Below, in pieces: positions 54,795-64,000 of a stretch of DNA of 64,000 nt. A program made the translations under genes and the position numbers. The stretch lies in the NCBI RefSeq assembly GCF_030815255.1, contig NZ_JAUSWN010000018.1:1-64000 (forward strand), read 5' to 3'. Under the pieces are notes generated by a model. The model was not told where the DNA came from. It did not search any database and worked only from the letters and a program-made list of their open reading frames with translations. This DNA is from Hathewaya limosa (GTDB lineage Bacteria > Bacillota > Clostridia > Clostridiales > Clostridiaceae). Numbering within the stretch: the first letter of the stretch is position 1; each line of letters begins with the position of its first letter.

Positions 54795-55652
54795 ATGGCA
54801 GTAAAAATTTTAACAGATAGTACAAGTTACTTACAAGAAAATATAAAAAAAGAATTAGATATAGAAGTAATTTGCTTAAATGTTGCCTTTGACGATGAAA
54901 ATTTTAAAGAAACTGATATAGATAATGGATCTTTCTATAATAAGATGGATAAAAAAGGCATACCTATTTCCTCTCAACCTTCTGTTGGTGAGATTTATGA
55001 TAAAATGAAAAAAATAATAGATAATGGTGACAGTATTGTTTGTGTACTTATATCATCTGAAATGAGTGGTACATATGCAACCGCACATATGGTTAAAAAT
55101 ATGATTTTAGATGAAAATCCAAATGCTAAAATTGAAATAATAGATTCTAGATCTAATTCTATGCAATTAGGTTTTGCTGCATTAGTTGGTGCTCGAGCAG
55201 CAAAAGAAGGTAAATCTATACAAGAGATAACAGAAATTATAGAAAGTAACATTAAAAAGAGTAGATTCTTATTTATCCCAGATAACCTTGAATATTTAAA
55301 AAAAGGTGGAAGAATCGGTGGGGCAAGTGCCTTAATTGGAAACTTCCTAAAAATAATTCCTATATTAACAGTAGAAAATGGTAAAACTAGTGTGTTAACA
55401 AAAGTTAGAACTAAGGGTAAAGCTATTAAAACTATGGTTGATAAAATGTTAAGTGATATAGAGAATTATGGATTAGGAGAAATACTGGTTCATCATATAA
55501 ATTGTTATAATGAGGCAGAAGAACTAGTAAAACTTATAAAAGAACATATTGATATAAATATTTCTATATGTGATATTGGACCTGTTATAGGATTACATGT
55601 AGGACCTGGGGCTATAGGTATAGTTTATTATACTCAAGACAATCTAAGATAG
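54795..55652 (+). CDS. DegV family fatty-acid-binding protein
   Basis: The 285-residue protein has the DegV start KILTDSTSYLQ, the segment SSQPSVGEIYDKMK, the LIPDNLEYLKKGGRIG-type motif (FIPDNLEYLKKGGRIGG) and the C-terminal GPVIGLHVGPGAIG. DegV/FakB proteins bind fatty acids for phosphorylation by FakA. The ATG at 54795 (GGAGAAATTG upstream) is chosen over an upstream ATG, since the added N-terminus lacks the family start. Confidence 0.87.
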   Translation: MAVKILTDSTSYLQENIKKELDIEVICLNVAFDDENFKETDIDNGSFYNKMDKKGIPISSQPSVGEIYDKMKKIIDNGDSIVCVLISSEMSGTYATAHMVKNMILDENPNAKIEIIDSRSNSMQLGFAALVGARAAKEGKSIQEITEIIESNIKKSRFLFIPDNLEYLKKGGRIGGASALIGNFLKIIPILTVENGKTSVLTKVRTKGKAIKTMVDKMLSDIENYGLGEILVHHINCYNEAEELVKLIKEHIDINISICDIGPVIGLHVGPGAIGIVYYTQDNLR

Positions 55653-55724
55653 TTAACTTTGTAAACATCTTGTAACCCCATTTCAAAAAAAATTATATTA
55701 TAATATCATTAGCTAAAACCTTGT

Positions 55725-55776
55725 AAGGTAATTGCAGTTACCAATATGCCCATATCGCTGCAATTACCTTTTTTAT
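55725..55776 (+). terminator. Terminator downstream of degV
   Basis: Arms AAGGTAATTGCAG (55725-55737) and CTGCAATTACCTT (55758-55770) are perfect over 13 bases and followed by TTTTT. Confidence 0.8.
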
Positions 55777-55795
55777 TTTATTCTTTATTCCATAA

Positions 55796-55830
55796 TAAAA
55801 AAAGCTATCTTAAAAAAGATAGTTTTTTTT
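55796..55830 (+). terminator. Second hairpin with T run
   Basis: GCTATCTT and AAGATAGT arms (near 55802-55824) are flanked by A and T runs. A second terminator, or a boundary signal of the intergenic region. Confidence 0.6.
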
Positions 55831-56141
55831 ATTATAAACGGTTTTTACACATATATTAACATGTTTATCACAATTTTTCTAAAGTTATCAACATATTTAT
55901 TAACAATTTTTGTGGATAACTTTATTTTAAATAAAATACTCTCTTTAACTATTTTTGAAATAACAAAAATAATTATACATATTATCACATCTTCTAATCA
56001 TATATATCAACAAAGTTATGAATGTATATTAATATTATGAATTACACCTTTTATATATAATTATATTTACAATTTATTTTTACAATTTTTTAGTAAAGGT
56101 ATATAATTTAATCAATTATCATTTCTAGTGGTGGTGAAATT
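55831..56141. other. AT-rich intergenic region with DnaA-box-like sites
   Basis: Within about 310 bases a perfect DnaA-box TGTGGATAA (55911-55919) is seen, with TTATCAACA (one mismatch) and TTATTAACA (two) upstream of it. The region has no dnaA or other replication gene next to it. The ORF visible here on the plus strand has no ribosome site and I do not believe it. Confidence 0.35.
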
Positions 56142-57026
56142 ATGAAACATTTATTTGTTGTTAATCCCGTAGCAGGTAAAGGTAAGTCATTATCATATAT
56201 AAGTAAAATACATGAATTATTCAAATTTAATGATGATAATTACATAATAGAAATAACAGAGAAAAAGGGACATGCTATTGATTTAGTACGAAAATATGTA
56301 CAAAAGAATGATTATAGAGTATATGCCATTGGCGGTGATGGAACTGTTAATGAAGTTCTTAATGGCCTAGTAGATAGTAATAGCTCTCTGGCTGTAATTC
56401 CTTGCGGCACTGGTAACGATTTTGCACGTACCCTAATCCCAGATTACAAATTACATACAGATATTTTACAACACACGATAATGGGTTATGAAAAATATAT
56501 AGACCTTGCAAAAGCTAACGGAAGATACTTCATAAATATCTCTTCTGTAGGATTCGATTCAGAAGTTATATATAATGCTCGACATTTTAAAAAATCAAAA
56601 TTTATTCCTAGTGGACTTGCCTATATTTTAAGTCTATTCTATACCCCATTTATCTTCAAAGCACTTAATATGGATATAAACATAGATGGTCAAGAATTTA
56701 TACAAGAAAACCTACTATTGGCTGCATCTAATGGCAAATGCTATGGAGGGGGTATACCTATTGTTCCTCATGCAAATATTGAGGATGGTTTTTTAGACGT
56801 ATGTATGGTAAGTAACGCAAGCCTATCCAGGCTACTTCATGTTTTACCTAAAGCCCTAAAGGGTAACCATATTTCTGCAGAGGAAGTAAAATTTTTTAAA
56901 GGTAAAAAAATTACTGTTGAAAGCGAAGACGATTTCATACTTAATGCTGATGGTGAACTTGAAAGAATAAATAAAGTAGAGTTTGAAATAATTCCACACA
57001 AAGTAAAAGTTGTTGTTCCTATTTAA
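56142..57026 (+). CDS. Diacylglycerol kinase family lipid kinase (YegS/BmrU-type)
   Basis: The 294-residue enzyme has the catalytic motif YAIGGDGTVNEVLNGL, PCGTGNDFART and the late segment EDGFLDVCMV. This family phosphorylates diacylglycerol or related lipids with ATP. GTGGTG precedes the ATG. It is a single-gene unit ending in a hairpin. Confidence 0.87.
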   Translation: MKHLFVVNPVAGKGKSLSYISKIHELFKFNDDNYIIEITEKKGHAIDLVRKYVQKNDYRVYAIGGDGTVNEVLNGLVDSNSSLAVIPCGTGNDFARTLIPDYKLHTDILQHTIMGYEKYIDLAKANGRYFINISSVGFDSEVIYNARHFKKSKFIPSGLAYILSLFYTPFIFKALNMDINIDGQEFIQENLLLAASNGKCYGGGIPIVPHANIEDGFLDVCMVSNASLSRLLHVLPKALKGNHISAEEVKFFKGKKITVESEDDFILNADGELERINKVEFEIIPHKVKVVVPI

Positions 57027-57075
57027 AGTAAAAAATAGTCCATTTATACACAAATTATAAATGGACTATTTTTTA
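57027..57075 (+). terminator. Terminator of the lipid kinase gene
   Basis: A long stem AAAATAGTCCATTTATA with TATAAATGGACTATTTT is followed by T and lies between convergent genes. Confidence 0.85.
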
Positions 57076-57137
57076 TTTATTGTATTTTATTATTTATACT
57101 ATTATCAGTATAAATTTTTATAAAACCTACATCATTA

Positions 57138-58559
57138 TTAAGCTTCTACTTTACATTTTTTATTTTTACTTATTACCAACATAAAAATTACAAAACTTAT
57201 TATCGCGAATACTATCCCAATTGGATAACCTATTTGTGAATTAAGCTTAAATCCTTCTTTAGCTACTAATATATATGTTGTTGTTACCGCTGTCATAAAC
57301 GTAGCTGGGATTGTAGCAATCCAATGTATCTTTTTATTTTTCGCTAAAAACATTGCTGTTGTCCATAAAACAACTGTAGCTAGTGTCTGATTAGACCAAG
57401 CAAAATATCTCCATATTATATTAAAATCAACTTTTGTTAATACGAATGCTACTACAAATAATGGAACACTTATAAATAATCTATTTATTATTTTATCTTG
57501 TTTATAATGTAAAAAATCTGATATTGTTAATCTGGCACTTCTAAAAGCTGTATCTCCTGAAGTTACAGGACATGCTACAACTCCAAGTATGGCAAGTACT
57601 CCCCCTACTTTTCCAAGTAGCGAAGTAGATATCTCATTAACTACCCATGCTTGTCCACCATGTGCAGACATCTGTCTTTGAAGTTCTCCTGTACTTCCAA
57701 AGAAAGCCATAGCTGCTGCTGCCCAAATTAAAGCAACTATTCCTTCAGCTATCATTGAACCATAGAATACTTTTCTTCCTTGTTTTTCATTAGTTATACA
57801 TCTAGCCATAAGTGGTGATTGAGTTGAATGAAATCCTGAAATTGCACCACAGGCAATAGTTATAAACATCATTGGCCATATTGGTAATCCATCTGGGTGT
57901 AAGTTTTGTAAAGTTATTTCTGGTATCTTATATCCTTTTAATATTATGCCTCCACTTACCCCTACAGCCATTAGTAATAAACATATACCAAAGATAGGAT
58001 AAATCTTACCGATAAGTTTATCAATTGGTACCATAGTCGCTAATAGGTAATATAAAAAGATAGCATATATCCAAAATGTTTTAGTAAATACTGCTGGAGT
58101 AATGCTTTCAAGTAATCCTGCTGGTCCAGTTATAAATACAACTCCTAATAATATCAAAAGTATTATAGAAAACACCCTCATAAATTGTCTGAAACCATTT
58201 CCAAGGTAGTTACCCACTATTTCAGGAATACTAGCTCCATCATGTTTAACAGAAAGCATTCCAGAAAAATAATCATGGACTCCACCTGCAAAAATACTTC
58301 CAAATACTATCCATAGGAATGACGATGGCCCCCATAAAGCTCCTAAAATAGCTCCAAATATAGGACCTAGCCCTGCTATATTTAAAAATTGTATTAAAAA
58401 TATTTTCCACATAGGCATAGGTACAAAATCTACGCCATCTTCTAAACGTATAGCTGGAGTTTCTTTACTTGAATCTGCACCAAAAATTTTTTCTACTATT
58501 GCACCATAAATAACATATCCCACAATAAGTGCAACTAATGCAACAATAAAAGATATCAT
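57138..58559 (-). CDS. cstA: CstA family carbon starvation/pyruvate or peptide transporter
   Basis: The 473-residue protein has about 12-14 helices and CstA features: GADSSKETPAIRLEDGVDFVPM, FGSIFAGGVHDYFSGMLSVKHDG, ACGAISGFHSTQSPLMARC and VACPVTSGDTAFRSARLTISD. CstA relatives import pyruvate or peptides. LytS/LytR genes lie directly upstream on the same strand, so this is the expected target. GGGGAGG precedes the ATG. Confidence 0.9.
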   Translation of the reverse strand: MISFIVALVALIVGYVIYGAIVEKIFGADSSKETPAIRLEDGVDFVPMPMWKIFLIQFLNIAGLGPIFGAILGALWGPSSFLWIVFGSIFAGGVHDYFSGMLSVKHDGASIPEIVGNYLGNGFRQFMRVFSIILLILLGVVFITGPAGLLESITPAVFTKTFWIYAIFLYYLLATMVPIDKLIGKIYPIFGICLLLMAVGVSGGIILKGYKIPEITLQNLHPDGLPIWPMMFITIACGAISGFHSTQSPLMARCITNEKQGRKVFYGSMIAEGIVALIWAAAAMAFFGSTGELQRQMSAHGGQAWVVNEISTSLLGKVGGVLAILGVVACPVTSGDTAFRSARLTISDFLHYKQDKIINRLFISVPLFVVAFVLTKVDFNIIWRYFAWSNQTLATVVLWTTAMFLAKNKKIHWIATIPATFMTAVTTTYILVAKEGFKLNSQIGYPIGIVFAIISFVIFMLVISKNKKCKVEA

Positions 58560-58662
58560 AGAACTACCTCCCCTTACTAATTAGTTTATATATAATTTCT
58601 TTATATTCATATTATATTAATAATTTATTCATACCATCGAATTACTACATGAAATAACAAAA

Positions 58663-58682
58663 AAAGCACATGAAGTGCTTTT
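58663..58682 (-). terminator. Terminator at the end of lytR
   Basis: AAAGCAC pairs with GTGCTTT in a tight hairpin at the stop codon, and is followed on the minus strand by TTTTT. cstA therefore has its own promoter downstream or relies on read-through. Confidence 0.75.
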
Positions 58683-59397
58683 ATATACCCATAATCTGCT
58701 TGAATTTAATTGTATTATTTCTACTAACAGGTATATCCTCTTTTCTGCCTCTAACCTTAATCATATATGTACTATTAAACCATGGAGTAATTTCTATTAT
58801 TTTATTTAAATTTACTATATAAGATCTATGACTCTTAAAAAAATTCTCTTCTTCAAGTTTTTTATACATTTCCGATATACTTATGTTACATACATACTCA
58901 TCAGTTTCTGTGTATACATATGTTTCCCTCTCCATAGCCTCACAAAAACAAATATCAGAAATACTTATAACCTTCATTTTTCCGGCTCTCCACAGTGTAA
59001 TTTTATTAAGATTATTTTTTAAAGAACATGATTCCTTTATTTCTATTTTTGAAAGCTTATTTAAAGTATTTATAATTCTTTCCTCTGAATAAGGTTTTAA
59101 TAGATAATCAAATGCCTCTAATTCAAATGCTTCTACGGCATATTGCCTATATGCTGTTATAAATATAATTATTACATTTTTATTTATCTTTTTTAGTAAT
59201 TTTCCAAATGTCATTCCATCTAATTTAGGCATATTAATATCTAAAAACACTACATCAATTTGCTGATTTTCAATATACTTTAGGGCTTCTGTAGCATTAT
59301 CAAATTCCCCAGTAATCTTTATATTACCAAAATTATTTATAAAATATTTTAATTCTTCTCTTGCTGGTAATTCATCATCAATAATAACGCATTTCAT
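58681..59397 (-). CDS. lytR: LytTR family response regulator (LytR-like)
   Basis: The 238-residue protein has a receiver domain (phosphoacceptor Asp53 in VVFLDINMPKLDG) and a LytTR DNA-binding domain (about 135-238, NLNKIIEITPW, IPVSRNN). It is 11 bases downstream of the kinase, with GGAGG before its ATG. Likely target is cstA. Confidence 0.92.
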   Translation of the reverse strand: MKCVIIDDELPAREELKYFINNFGNIKITGEFDNATEALKYIENQQIDVVFLDINMPKLDGMTFGKLLKKINKNVIIIFITAYRQYAVEAFELEAFDYLLKPYSEERIINTLNKLSKIEIKESCSLKNNLNKITLWRAGKMKVISISDICFCEAMERETYVYTETDEYVCNISISEMYKKLEEENFFKSHRSYIVNLNKIIEITPWFNSTYMIKVRGRKEDIPVSRNNTIKFKQIMGI

Positions 59398-59408
59398 TTC
59401 CTAGCCTC

Positions 59409-61070
59409 CTAAATTGTAAATTGAATTCTAGTACCGTGAGTTAATCTTTCTATATTGAGTCCTTTTCCATATATATTTAAAAGCCTATGATGCACATTTA
59501 TTAACCCTATCTTATTTTCTTTCATTTTTCCTTCGTAAATCATTTTTATTATATCTTCAGAAATTCCTATTCCATCATCTTCTACAACAACATCTATATT
59601 CTTTTCTTTAGGATTTTTCCTTATTTGAACCTTAACATTACCTCTCCCATCACCTTCTAAAATCCCGTGTTTAATGGAATTTTCTACTAAAGGTTGTATT
59701 ATTAAACTAGGTATCTTTATATCTATTCCCTCGTCTATATCATAAATAATATTTAACTTGTCACCAAATCTAGCCTTTTCTATTTGTATATACGCTTTTA
59801 CCTGTTCTAACTCTTTATGTATATCTACAGGTGTATCTCCTACCTCTAAATTATATCTTAAATAAGTAGCTAAATCTATGATAAGTTCTCTTGCTCTTGA
59901 CGGATTAAACCTTACAAAAGAAGCTATAGTATTTAATGCATTAAATAAGAAATGAGGATTTATTTGCGCTTGTAAAGCTTTAATTTCTGCCTTATTAGCC
60001 ATTTCCTTTAATTTCTCTAATTTACTAATTTCAAATTGAGTTGATATAATCTGTGATAATCCTATAGCAAGATTTTTAGTTCTCGTAGTTATTGCATCTT
60101 CCTGTTTATAATAAATTTTTAGGCATCCTATGACTTGTTCATTCTCCCTTAAGGGAACTATTATTGCTGATTTCAAGGGACAATTTTCACATGGACAATC
60201 AATTTCTACTTTATTTGTAATGGCTAAAATTTCCCCCGTATTTATTACATGTTTAGTAGCATTTGTTTTTATTTTCATACCATTTATATGGTGATCTTGC
60301 CCTATACCAACATGTGCTAAAATTTTTTCATCATCAGTAATTGCTACTGCATCTGCTTTAACAGACTCTTTTATAATATTACAAATATGTTGTATAGAAT
60401 TTTCATTTATATCTCTAAAATAAGGTAGAGTTTTATTGGCTATTTCTAAAGCTATCTGTGCTTCATTTCCTGCTATTTTATCTTCTTCTTTTATTATACT
60501 TTGAACTAGTACAATCAAAAGAGAAATTCCTATGGCATTAGTTAAACTCATAGGTATATAAATATCCCTAATTATACTTATAGCAATATGGTTTGGTTTT
60601 GTCATAATAAATATTAAAGTAACTTCTATAGTCTGCATTGTTATTCCTAAACCAAATCCACATATCCATTTTTTATGCATGGTTTCTTTAGAATATATTA
60701 TTGAACTAATTACCCCCACCATTACTGTAGTTATGGCACATGGTAACGCTGTAGCTGTTCCAAAGTTAATTAATAATCTATGTGTTCCTGCTATTATCCC
60801 TGATAATATTCCAACAAACGGCCCACATAATATCCCTCCTGTTACAACTCCAATTATTCTTGTATTAGCTATTGCTCCATTTACCTCTGTACCTATATAC
60901 GTGCCTAAAATTCCAAATCCACTAAAAATTAAAGATAAAATTATTTTATCTAATAATCTTAAATTCTGTCTTTGCATTATTTTTTTAAAGCTATCCAAAC
61001 GAGTTATTATAAAAACAATTAATATTATATATCCTAGATTGTTTATTAATTCTTTTGCTAATAATATCAT
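59409..61070 (-). CDS. lytS: LytS family sensor histidine kinase
   Basis: The 553-residue kinase has the 5TM-LYT sensor (about 1-195, IGTEVNGAIANTRIIGVVTGGILCGPFVG), a GAF-like domain (about 215-340, with CPCENCPLKSAIIVPL), the His motif ALQAQINPHFLFNALN (His373) and an ATPase domain with VENSIKHG and VEDDGIGI. The family senses pyruvate or membrane and cell-wall state. It pairs with LytR and controls CstA-type transporters. GAGGTG precedes the ATG. Confidence 0.93.
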   Translation of the reverse strand: MILLAKELINNLGYIILIVFIITRLDSFKKIMQRQNLRLLDKIILSLIFSGFGILGTYIGTEVNGAIANTRIIGVVTGGILCGPFVGILSGIIAGTHRLLINFGTATALPCAITTVMVGVISSIIYSKETMHKKWICGFGLGITMQTIEVTLIFIMTKPNHIAISIIRDIYIPMSLTNAIGISLLIVLVQSIIKEEDKIAGNEAQIALEIANKTLPYFRDINENSIQHICNIIKESVKADAVAITDDEKILAHVGIGQDHHINGMKIKTNATKHVINTGEILAITNKVEIDCPCENCPLKSAIIVPLRENEQVIGCLKIYYKQEDAITTRTKNLAIGLSQIISTQFEISKLEKLKEMANKAEIKALQAQINPHFLFNALNTIASFVRFNPSRARELIIDLATYLRYNLEVGDTPVDIHKELEQVKAYIQIEKARFGDKLNIIYDIDEGIDIKIPSLIIQPLVENSIKHGILEGDGRGNVKVQIRKNPKEKNIDVVVEDDGIGISEDIIKMIYEGKMKENKIGLINVHHRLLNIYGKGLNIERLTHGTRIQFTI

Positions 61071-61187
61071 TTATACACCTCGTTTCCACAATATATTTAT
61101 CCTTATTATCCCTATTTATACTTTAATTATCCTGCTCCCATTTATTTTATCATCTCTTCCTATATATTGTTGTTATTTTTCTTCAAA

Positions 61188-61226
61188 CAAAAAGGATAGA
61201 ATTTAAATTTCTATCCTTTTTGTTTA
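61188..61226 (-). terminator. Terminator of the TRIC-type channel gene
   Basis: Perfect arms ACAAAAAGGATAGAA (61188-61202) and TTCTATCCTTTTTGT (61209-61223) precede a T tract on the minus strand, past the stop at 61268. Confidence 0.85.
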
Positions 61227-61267
61227 TATAATTAAATTTGCATTAGAAAGTTTTCTTATGTTTTATA

Positions 61268-62014
61268 CTATAGCCTTATTTTATATTTATCTGAATTAAA
61301 TTTAGGAAGATTTAAATTTAATTTCATAGCTATCATCCTTGATACAAATGTTAATGTAAAGCATAAATAAAAAGCAATCATATAATTTAACTTATTTACC
61401 TTGCAAACATAAAATGAAATTCCTCCAATTATAGACGCTACAGCATAAATTTCTTTTCTAAAAATTAAAGGTGTATCCTGAACAAATGTATCTCTTAAAA
61501 TACCTCCTCCAACCCCTGTTACAAGTCCCATACAAACTACCAAAAACAAATTACTCTTTACATTATAAAATGCTAAATTTGAACCAACAGCAGTAAATGT
61601 AGCAAGTCCAATGGCATCAGATATTAATATTATCCTTTTTAATGTAATCATTTGATTTTGTTTATTAATTAATCTTAAAACTTGATCCTTGGTCATGTTT
61701 GTATACTTATTTATCACTTCTAATTGATCTACATTTTTATTAGTGTATTTTTTATGTTTTCTTGCAATCCTAGGATACAAATAAAATATACTTATGGATG
61801 TTATTATACTAATAAAACAATAATTAGGCTTAACAAAGGCTGTAGGTGGAGTATTTCCAAGTATAATATCTCTGAAAATCCCTCCACCTACAGCGGTTAT
61901 TATACCTAAGAAAGTAACCCCAAATAAATCTAGTTTCTTTTGCATACCTACTAATGCCCCCGAAATTGCAAAAGCAATAGTACCTATAATTTCAAAAACC
62001 TTTAAAAGTAGCAT
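61268..62014 (-). CDS. TRIC-type/UPF0126 (YicG-like) cation channel family membrane protein
   Basis: The 248-residue protein has six to seven helices in two repeats, each with the glycine motif (GGGIFRDIILG and GGGILRDTFVQ) of the UPF0126/TRIC family. A polar insertion of about 45 residues (about 83-128) splits them. Members conduct K+ or Na+ or transport glycine; the choice is unresolved. GGAGG precedes the ATG. Confidence 0.87.
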   Translation of the reverse strand: MLLLKVFEIIGTIAFAISGALVGMQKKLDLFGVTFLGIITAVGGGIFRDIILGNTPPTAFVKPNYCFISIITSISIFYLYPRIARKHKKYTNKNVDQLEVINKYTNMTKDQVLRLINKQNQMITLKRIILISDAIGLATFTAVGSNLAFYNVKSNLFLVVCMGLVTGVGGGILRDTFVQDTPLIFRKEIYAVASIIGGISFYVCKVNKLNYMIAFYLCFTLTFVSRMIAMKLNLNLPKFNSDKYKIRL

Positions 62015-62116
62015 TTATTTAAAATCCTCCAAAATTAAATAGAACTAAATTTAAAACTCTCTTAAGTAAATTTTTTTATTTATCTTTATTAAGTTATACG
62101 ATTATTATAAAAAACT

Positions 62117-63289
62117 TTATCCTATGTCTTCAAGTGAAGAATCGTTTTCAATAACATCCTCTTTTTTTGAAATATCATTTAAATAAACAGTATTAGTCGG
62201 ATATGGTATATCTACTCCCTCTTCTTCTAAGATATCCATTATATTTAAATTTACTTCTTCTTTTATCTTTAAAAATGTTTTAAAATCAGTAATTTTAGTA
62301 AAATAATATATTCCTATATCCAATCCGCTATCATTTAAATTTTGTAATGCTATAACAATACCTTCATCACAAATTTGTTCATGCCCTTTTATCATCTCTT
62401 CAATCCTATAAATACATTTCTCAATTTTTTCTCTAGACGTTTCATAGGCTATAGATATAACAAAATTACATTTACGTTTATCTCGTTTTGTAAAGTTTGT
62501 AATTGCAGAGTTAGCTAAACTTGAATTTGGTACGGTAATAATCTCTTGTGTAAATGTCCTTATTTTTGTACTTCTAAAAGATAAATCTTCCACAATACCT
62601 TCAATAGAACCTGTTGAAATCCAATCACCTATATTAAAAGGTTTATCCATAATTAATATAAATCCTGCAATAACATTTGATGCCGCATCCTTAGCAGCCA
62701 ATGAAAATGCCAATCCACCAAGACCTAATCCTGTTACAAACATCTGAATATTAATGTTCCATTCAGCTAAAATTATAGTTATGGCTAATGCAATTAAAAT
62801 CACTCTTAGGCATTTTGATATAAAAGGAAATAAAATTTTATCAACATTTAACCCTAATCTTTCTTTCATGCCATCTGACAATACTGCTAATTCTTCACTT
62901 AGGTTATAAAATCCCCATGTAATTAGCATAATTAAAATACTTCTAAAAATTTTAGTAATTAGCGATACATTTATAAAATAATTTTTTCCTAATATGGTTA
63001 AAGCAAAGTATATACCAAAGACTACAAACATCATGTTAAAGGGTTGCTCAAAACATGGTATAAACCTTATTGTTGTACTAGGTTTTACTTTATTTATAAT
63101 TTTTTTAAACAAAGTAAATACATGATTAGTTAAGAACCTTCTAAATAACAATAATACAAAAAATATTATAACAGCTGCTATTAGCCTTTTTATATTTTCA
63201 TAATTATTATTAATAAAAAAGTCCATGAAGTTTTCAAGTCCTCGGGTAATAATTGAAACTCCTAAAGGTATAGAACTTACTGAGTCCAT
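62117..63289 (-). CDS. MscS family mechanosensitive ion channel
   Basis: The 390-residue protein has about five helices, the pore helix GLGLGGLAFSLAAKDAASNVIAGF and the MscS core GDWISTGSIEGIVEDLSFRSTKIRTF, followed by the C-terminal cytoplasmic domain. The acidic tail DSSLEDIG is extra. It releases solutes during hypo-osmotic shock. AAGGTG precedes its ATG. Confidence 0.9.
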   Translation of the reverse strand: MDSVSSIPLGVSIITRGLENFMDFFINNNYENIKRLIAAVIIFFVLLLFRRFLTNHVFTLFKKIINKVKPSTTIRFIPCFEQPFNMMFVVFGIYFALTILGKNYFINVSLITKIFRSILIMLITWGFYNLSEELAVLSDGMKERLGLNVDKILFPFISKCLRVILIALAITIILAEWNINIQMFVTGLGLGGLAFSLAAKDAASNVIAGFILIMDKPFNIGDWISTGSIEGIVEDLSFRSTKIRTFTQEIITVPNSSLANSAITNFTKRDKRKCNFVISIAYETSREKIEKCIYRIEEMIKGHEQICDEGIVIALQNLNDSGLDIGIYYFTKITDFKTFLKIKEEVNLNIMDILEEEGVDIPYPTNTVYLNDISKKEDVIENDSSLEDIG

Positions 63290-63359
63290 AAATTCACCTT
63301 CCTCTTCTTATAAAGTTATCCCCTTTTATCTTCTTAAATTATACATTAAAAATAAAAAA

Positions 63360-63390
63360 AAGGTAATGTGAATATTCCCCATTACCTTTA
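63360..63390 (-). terminator. Terminator of the right-edge DMT gene
   Basis: Arms AAAGGTAATG and CATTACCTTT (63360-63390) enclose a short AT loop; a long T run follows on the minus strand. It lies directly past the stop at 63397. Confidence 0.8.
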
Positions 63391-63396
63391 TTTATA

Positions 63397-64000
63397 TTAC
63401 TTTAAAATTAATCCGCTTAATATTGCTATAATACCTATCACTGTGTATATAGTTATCTTTTCTCCCAAAAAAACATATGCTAGAAGTACAGTAAAAACCG
63501 GATTTAAATTATTATATATGGCTACTCTAGTGGTACTGCTACTTTTTTGTAAGGCCCATGTCCATAAATAGTTAGCTAAGAACATAGATATGACTCCTGT
63601 ATATAATAAACTAAGAAATAATTTTAAATCTATAATTTTTAAATTAATTTTAAAACCAGCTACTATGATCATCATCATAGTTGTAATAGTTATTGCATAT
63701 GTAATTATTTGACTTGGTTTATATCTTTTACTTAATGGTTTTGAAAACACCATATAAATTGCATATGCCAAAGCCGATATAAAAACATATATTCCACCCA
63801 TTAAGCCTTCTCTTGAAAAGCTAATGTTGCCTGGTGAAAAGATTACAAGTATTGTTCCTATAAAAGATATTATTATGGATAATAAAGCCTTAGGTTTTAT
63901 TCTTTCTTTACCATATAAATAGTTAATTACTAAAACTAATATAGGTAAGGTTCCCATGATAATAGACGCATTACCTGCAGTTGTTTTAGAAATTCCAACA
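63397..64000 (-). CDS. EamA/DMT family transporter, partial (N-terminus beyond the window)
   Basis: The open frame continues through the right edge without a stop. The visible 200 or so residues give the second half of a DMT transporter: VGISKTTAGNASIIMGTLPI, SALAYAIYMVFSKPLSKRY and LNPVFTVLLAYVFLGEKIT, the EamA end. An internal Met at 63957 is not the true start. The terminator is at 63360-63390. Confidence 0.87.
   Translation of the reverse strand, partial: VGISKTTAGNASIIMGTLPILVLVINYLYGKERIKPKALLSIIISFIGTILVIFSPGNISFSREGLMGGIYVFISALAYAIYMVFSKPLSKRYKPSQIITYAITITTMMMIIVAGFKINLKIIDLKLFLSLLYTGVISMFLANYLWTWALQKSSSTTRVAIYNNLNPVFTVLLAYVFLGEKITIYTVIGIIAILSGLILK

Noticed and set aside
55732..56040. 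Open frame of 102 codons on the plus strand
   Set aside because: It begins inside a terminator, has no ribosome site and its product is a run of Ile, Phe and Tyr from AT-rich spacer, so it is a chance frame.

Overview
The window is a low-GC, AT-rich stretch of a Firmicute chromosome, most likely a proteolytic, anaerobic Clostridium (sensu stricto). The case rests on clostridial Shine-Dalgarno sites, the AT-rich codon bias, AdhE plus a second iron alcohol dehydrogenase, arginine deiminase, several peptide importers and peptidases, and LytS/LytR with CstA. The species cannot be fixed from sequence reading alone. I see no tRNA, CRISPR array, insertion sequence or prophage. The only rRNA trace is the promoter and leader of an operon that runs out of the left edge.

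Layout. 1-524: rRNA promoter, boxA and leader, transcribed leftwards. 525-4000: an MtaA/uroporphyrinogen-decarboxylase-like methyltransferase, CorA with an unusual leader, a shortened UDP-galactopyranose mutase-like gene and a small membrane protein. 4061-13244: three tandem M42 aminopeptidase paralogues, then an oppABCDF-type peptide importer, all on the minus strand. This is a peptide import and hydrolysis block. One M42 copy has lost its metal ligands. 13515-16617 (plus): two membrane-anchored endonuclease/exonuclease/phosphatase-fold paralogues and a TtcA-like PP-loop protein. 16744-22226: three tandem paralogues of an unknown membrane protein, with a 131-bp duplicated scrap of a neighbouring gene wedged between two of them. 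22346-28294: a TudS-related protein, a UgpBAEC-like ABC importer, a YgbA-type cysteine-rich protein and a LUD protein. 28558-33881: two M20 peptidases, a DUF5058 membrane-protein pair and a composite regulator, probably a second peptide or amino-acid use system. 34156-41463: DMT exporter, arginine deiminase, two-component system, sodium:solute symporter, XRE regulator and small membrane protein. 41615-46593: MacB/FtsX-like ABC exporter, second MtaA-like protein and a YjfB motility-type small protein. 46876-57026: secreted protein, MFS transporter, AdhE, DUF2971 protein, iron alcohol dehydrogenase, DegV and a lipid kinase. 57138-64000: CstA, LytR, LytS, TRIC-type channel, MscS channel and a DMT transporter cut by the right edge.

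How it works together. Peptides enter by the Opp system and can be trimmed by the M42 and M20 enzymes. Arginine can be deiminated. Reduced cofactor is disposed of by AdhE and the second alcohol dehydrogenase. Both of these carry near-consensus Rex operators (one at adhE, a tandem pair at the other gene), so they look like one redox regulon. CstA sits beside LytS/LytR, the usual setting for a pyruvate- or peptide-responsive importer.

The best leads are the corA leader (promoter, terminator-like hairpin, 31-codon ORF and a 13-bp stem over its start site), the metal-ligand-free M42 paralogue, the oppB start region (hairpin or five-codon minicistron between Shine-Dalgarno and ATG), the Rex sites, and the duplication scar between the membrane-protein paralogues. 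No clearly new multi-gene system stands out. The tandem unknown membrane proteins and the DUF5058/M20/regulator cluster are the nearest candidates.
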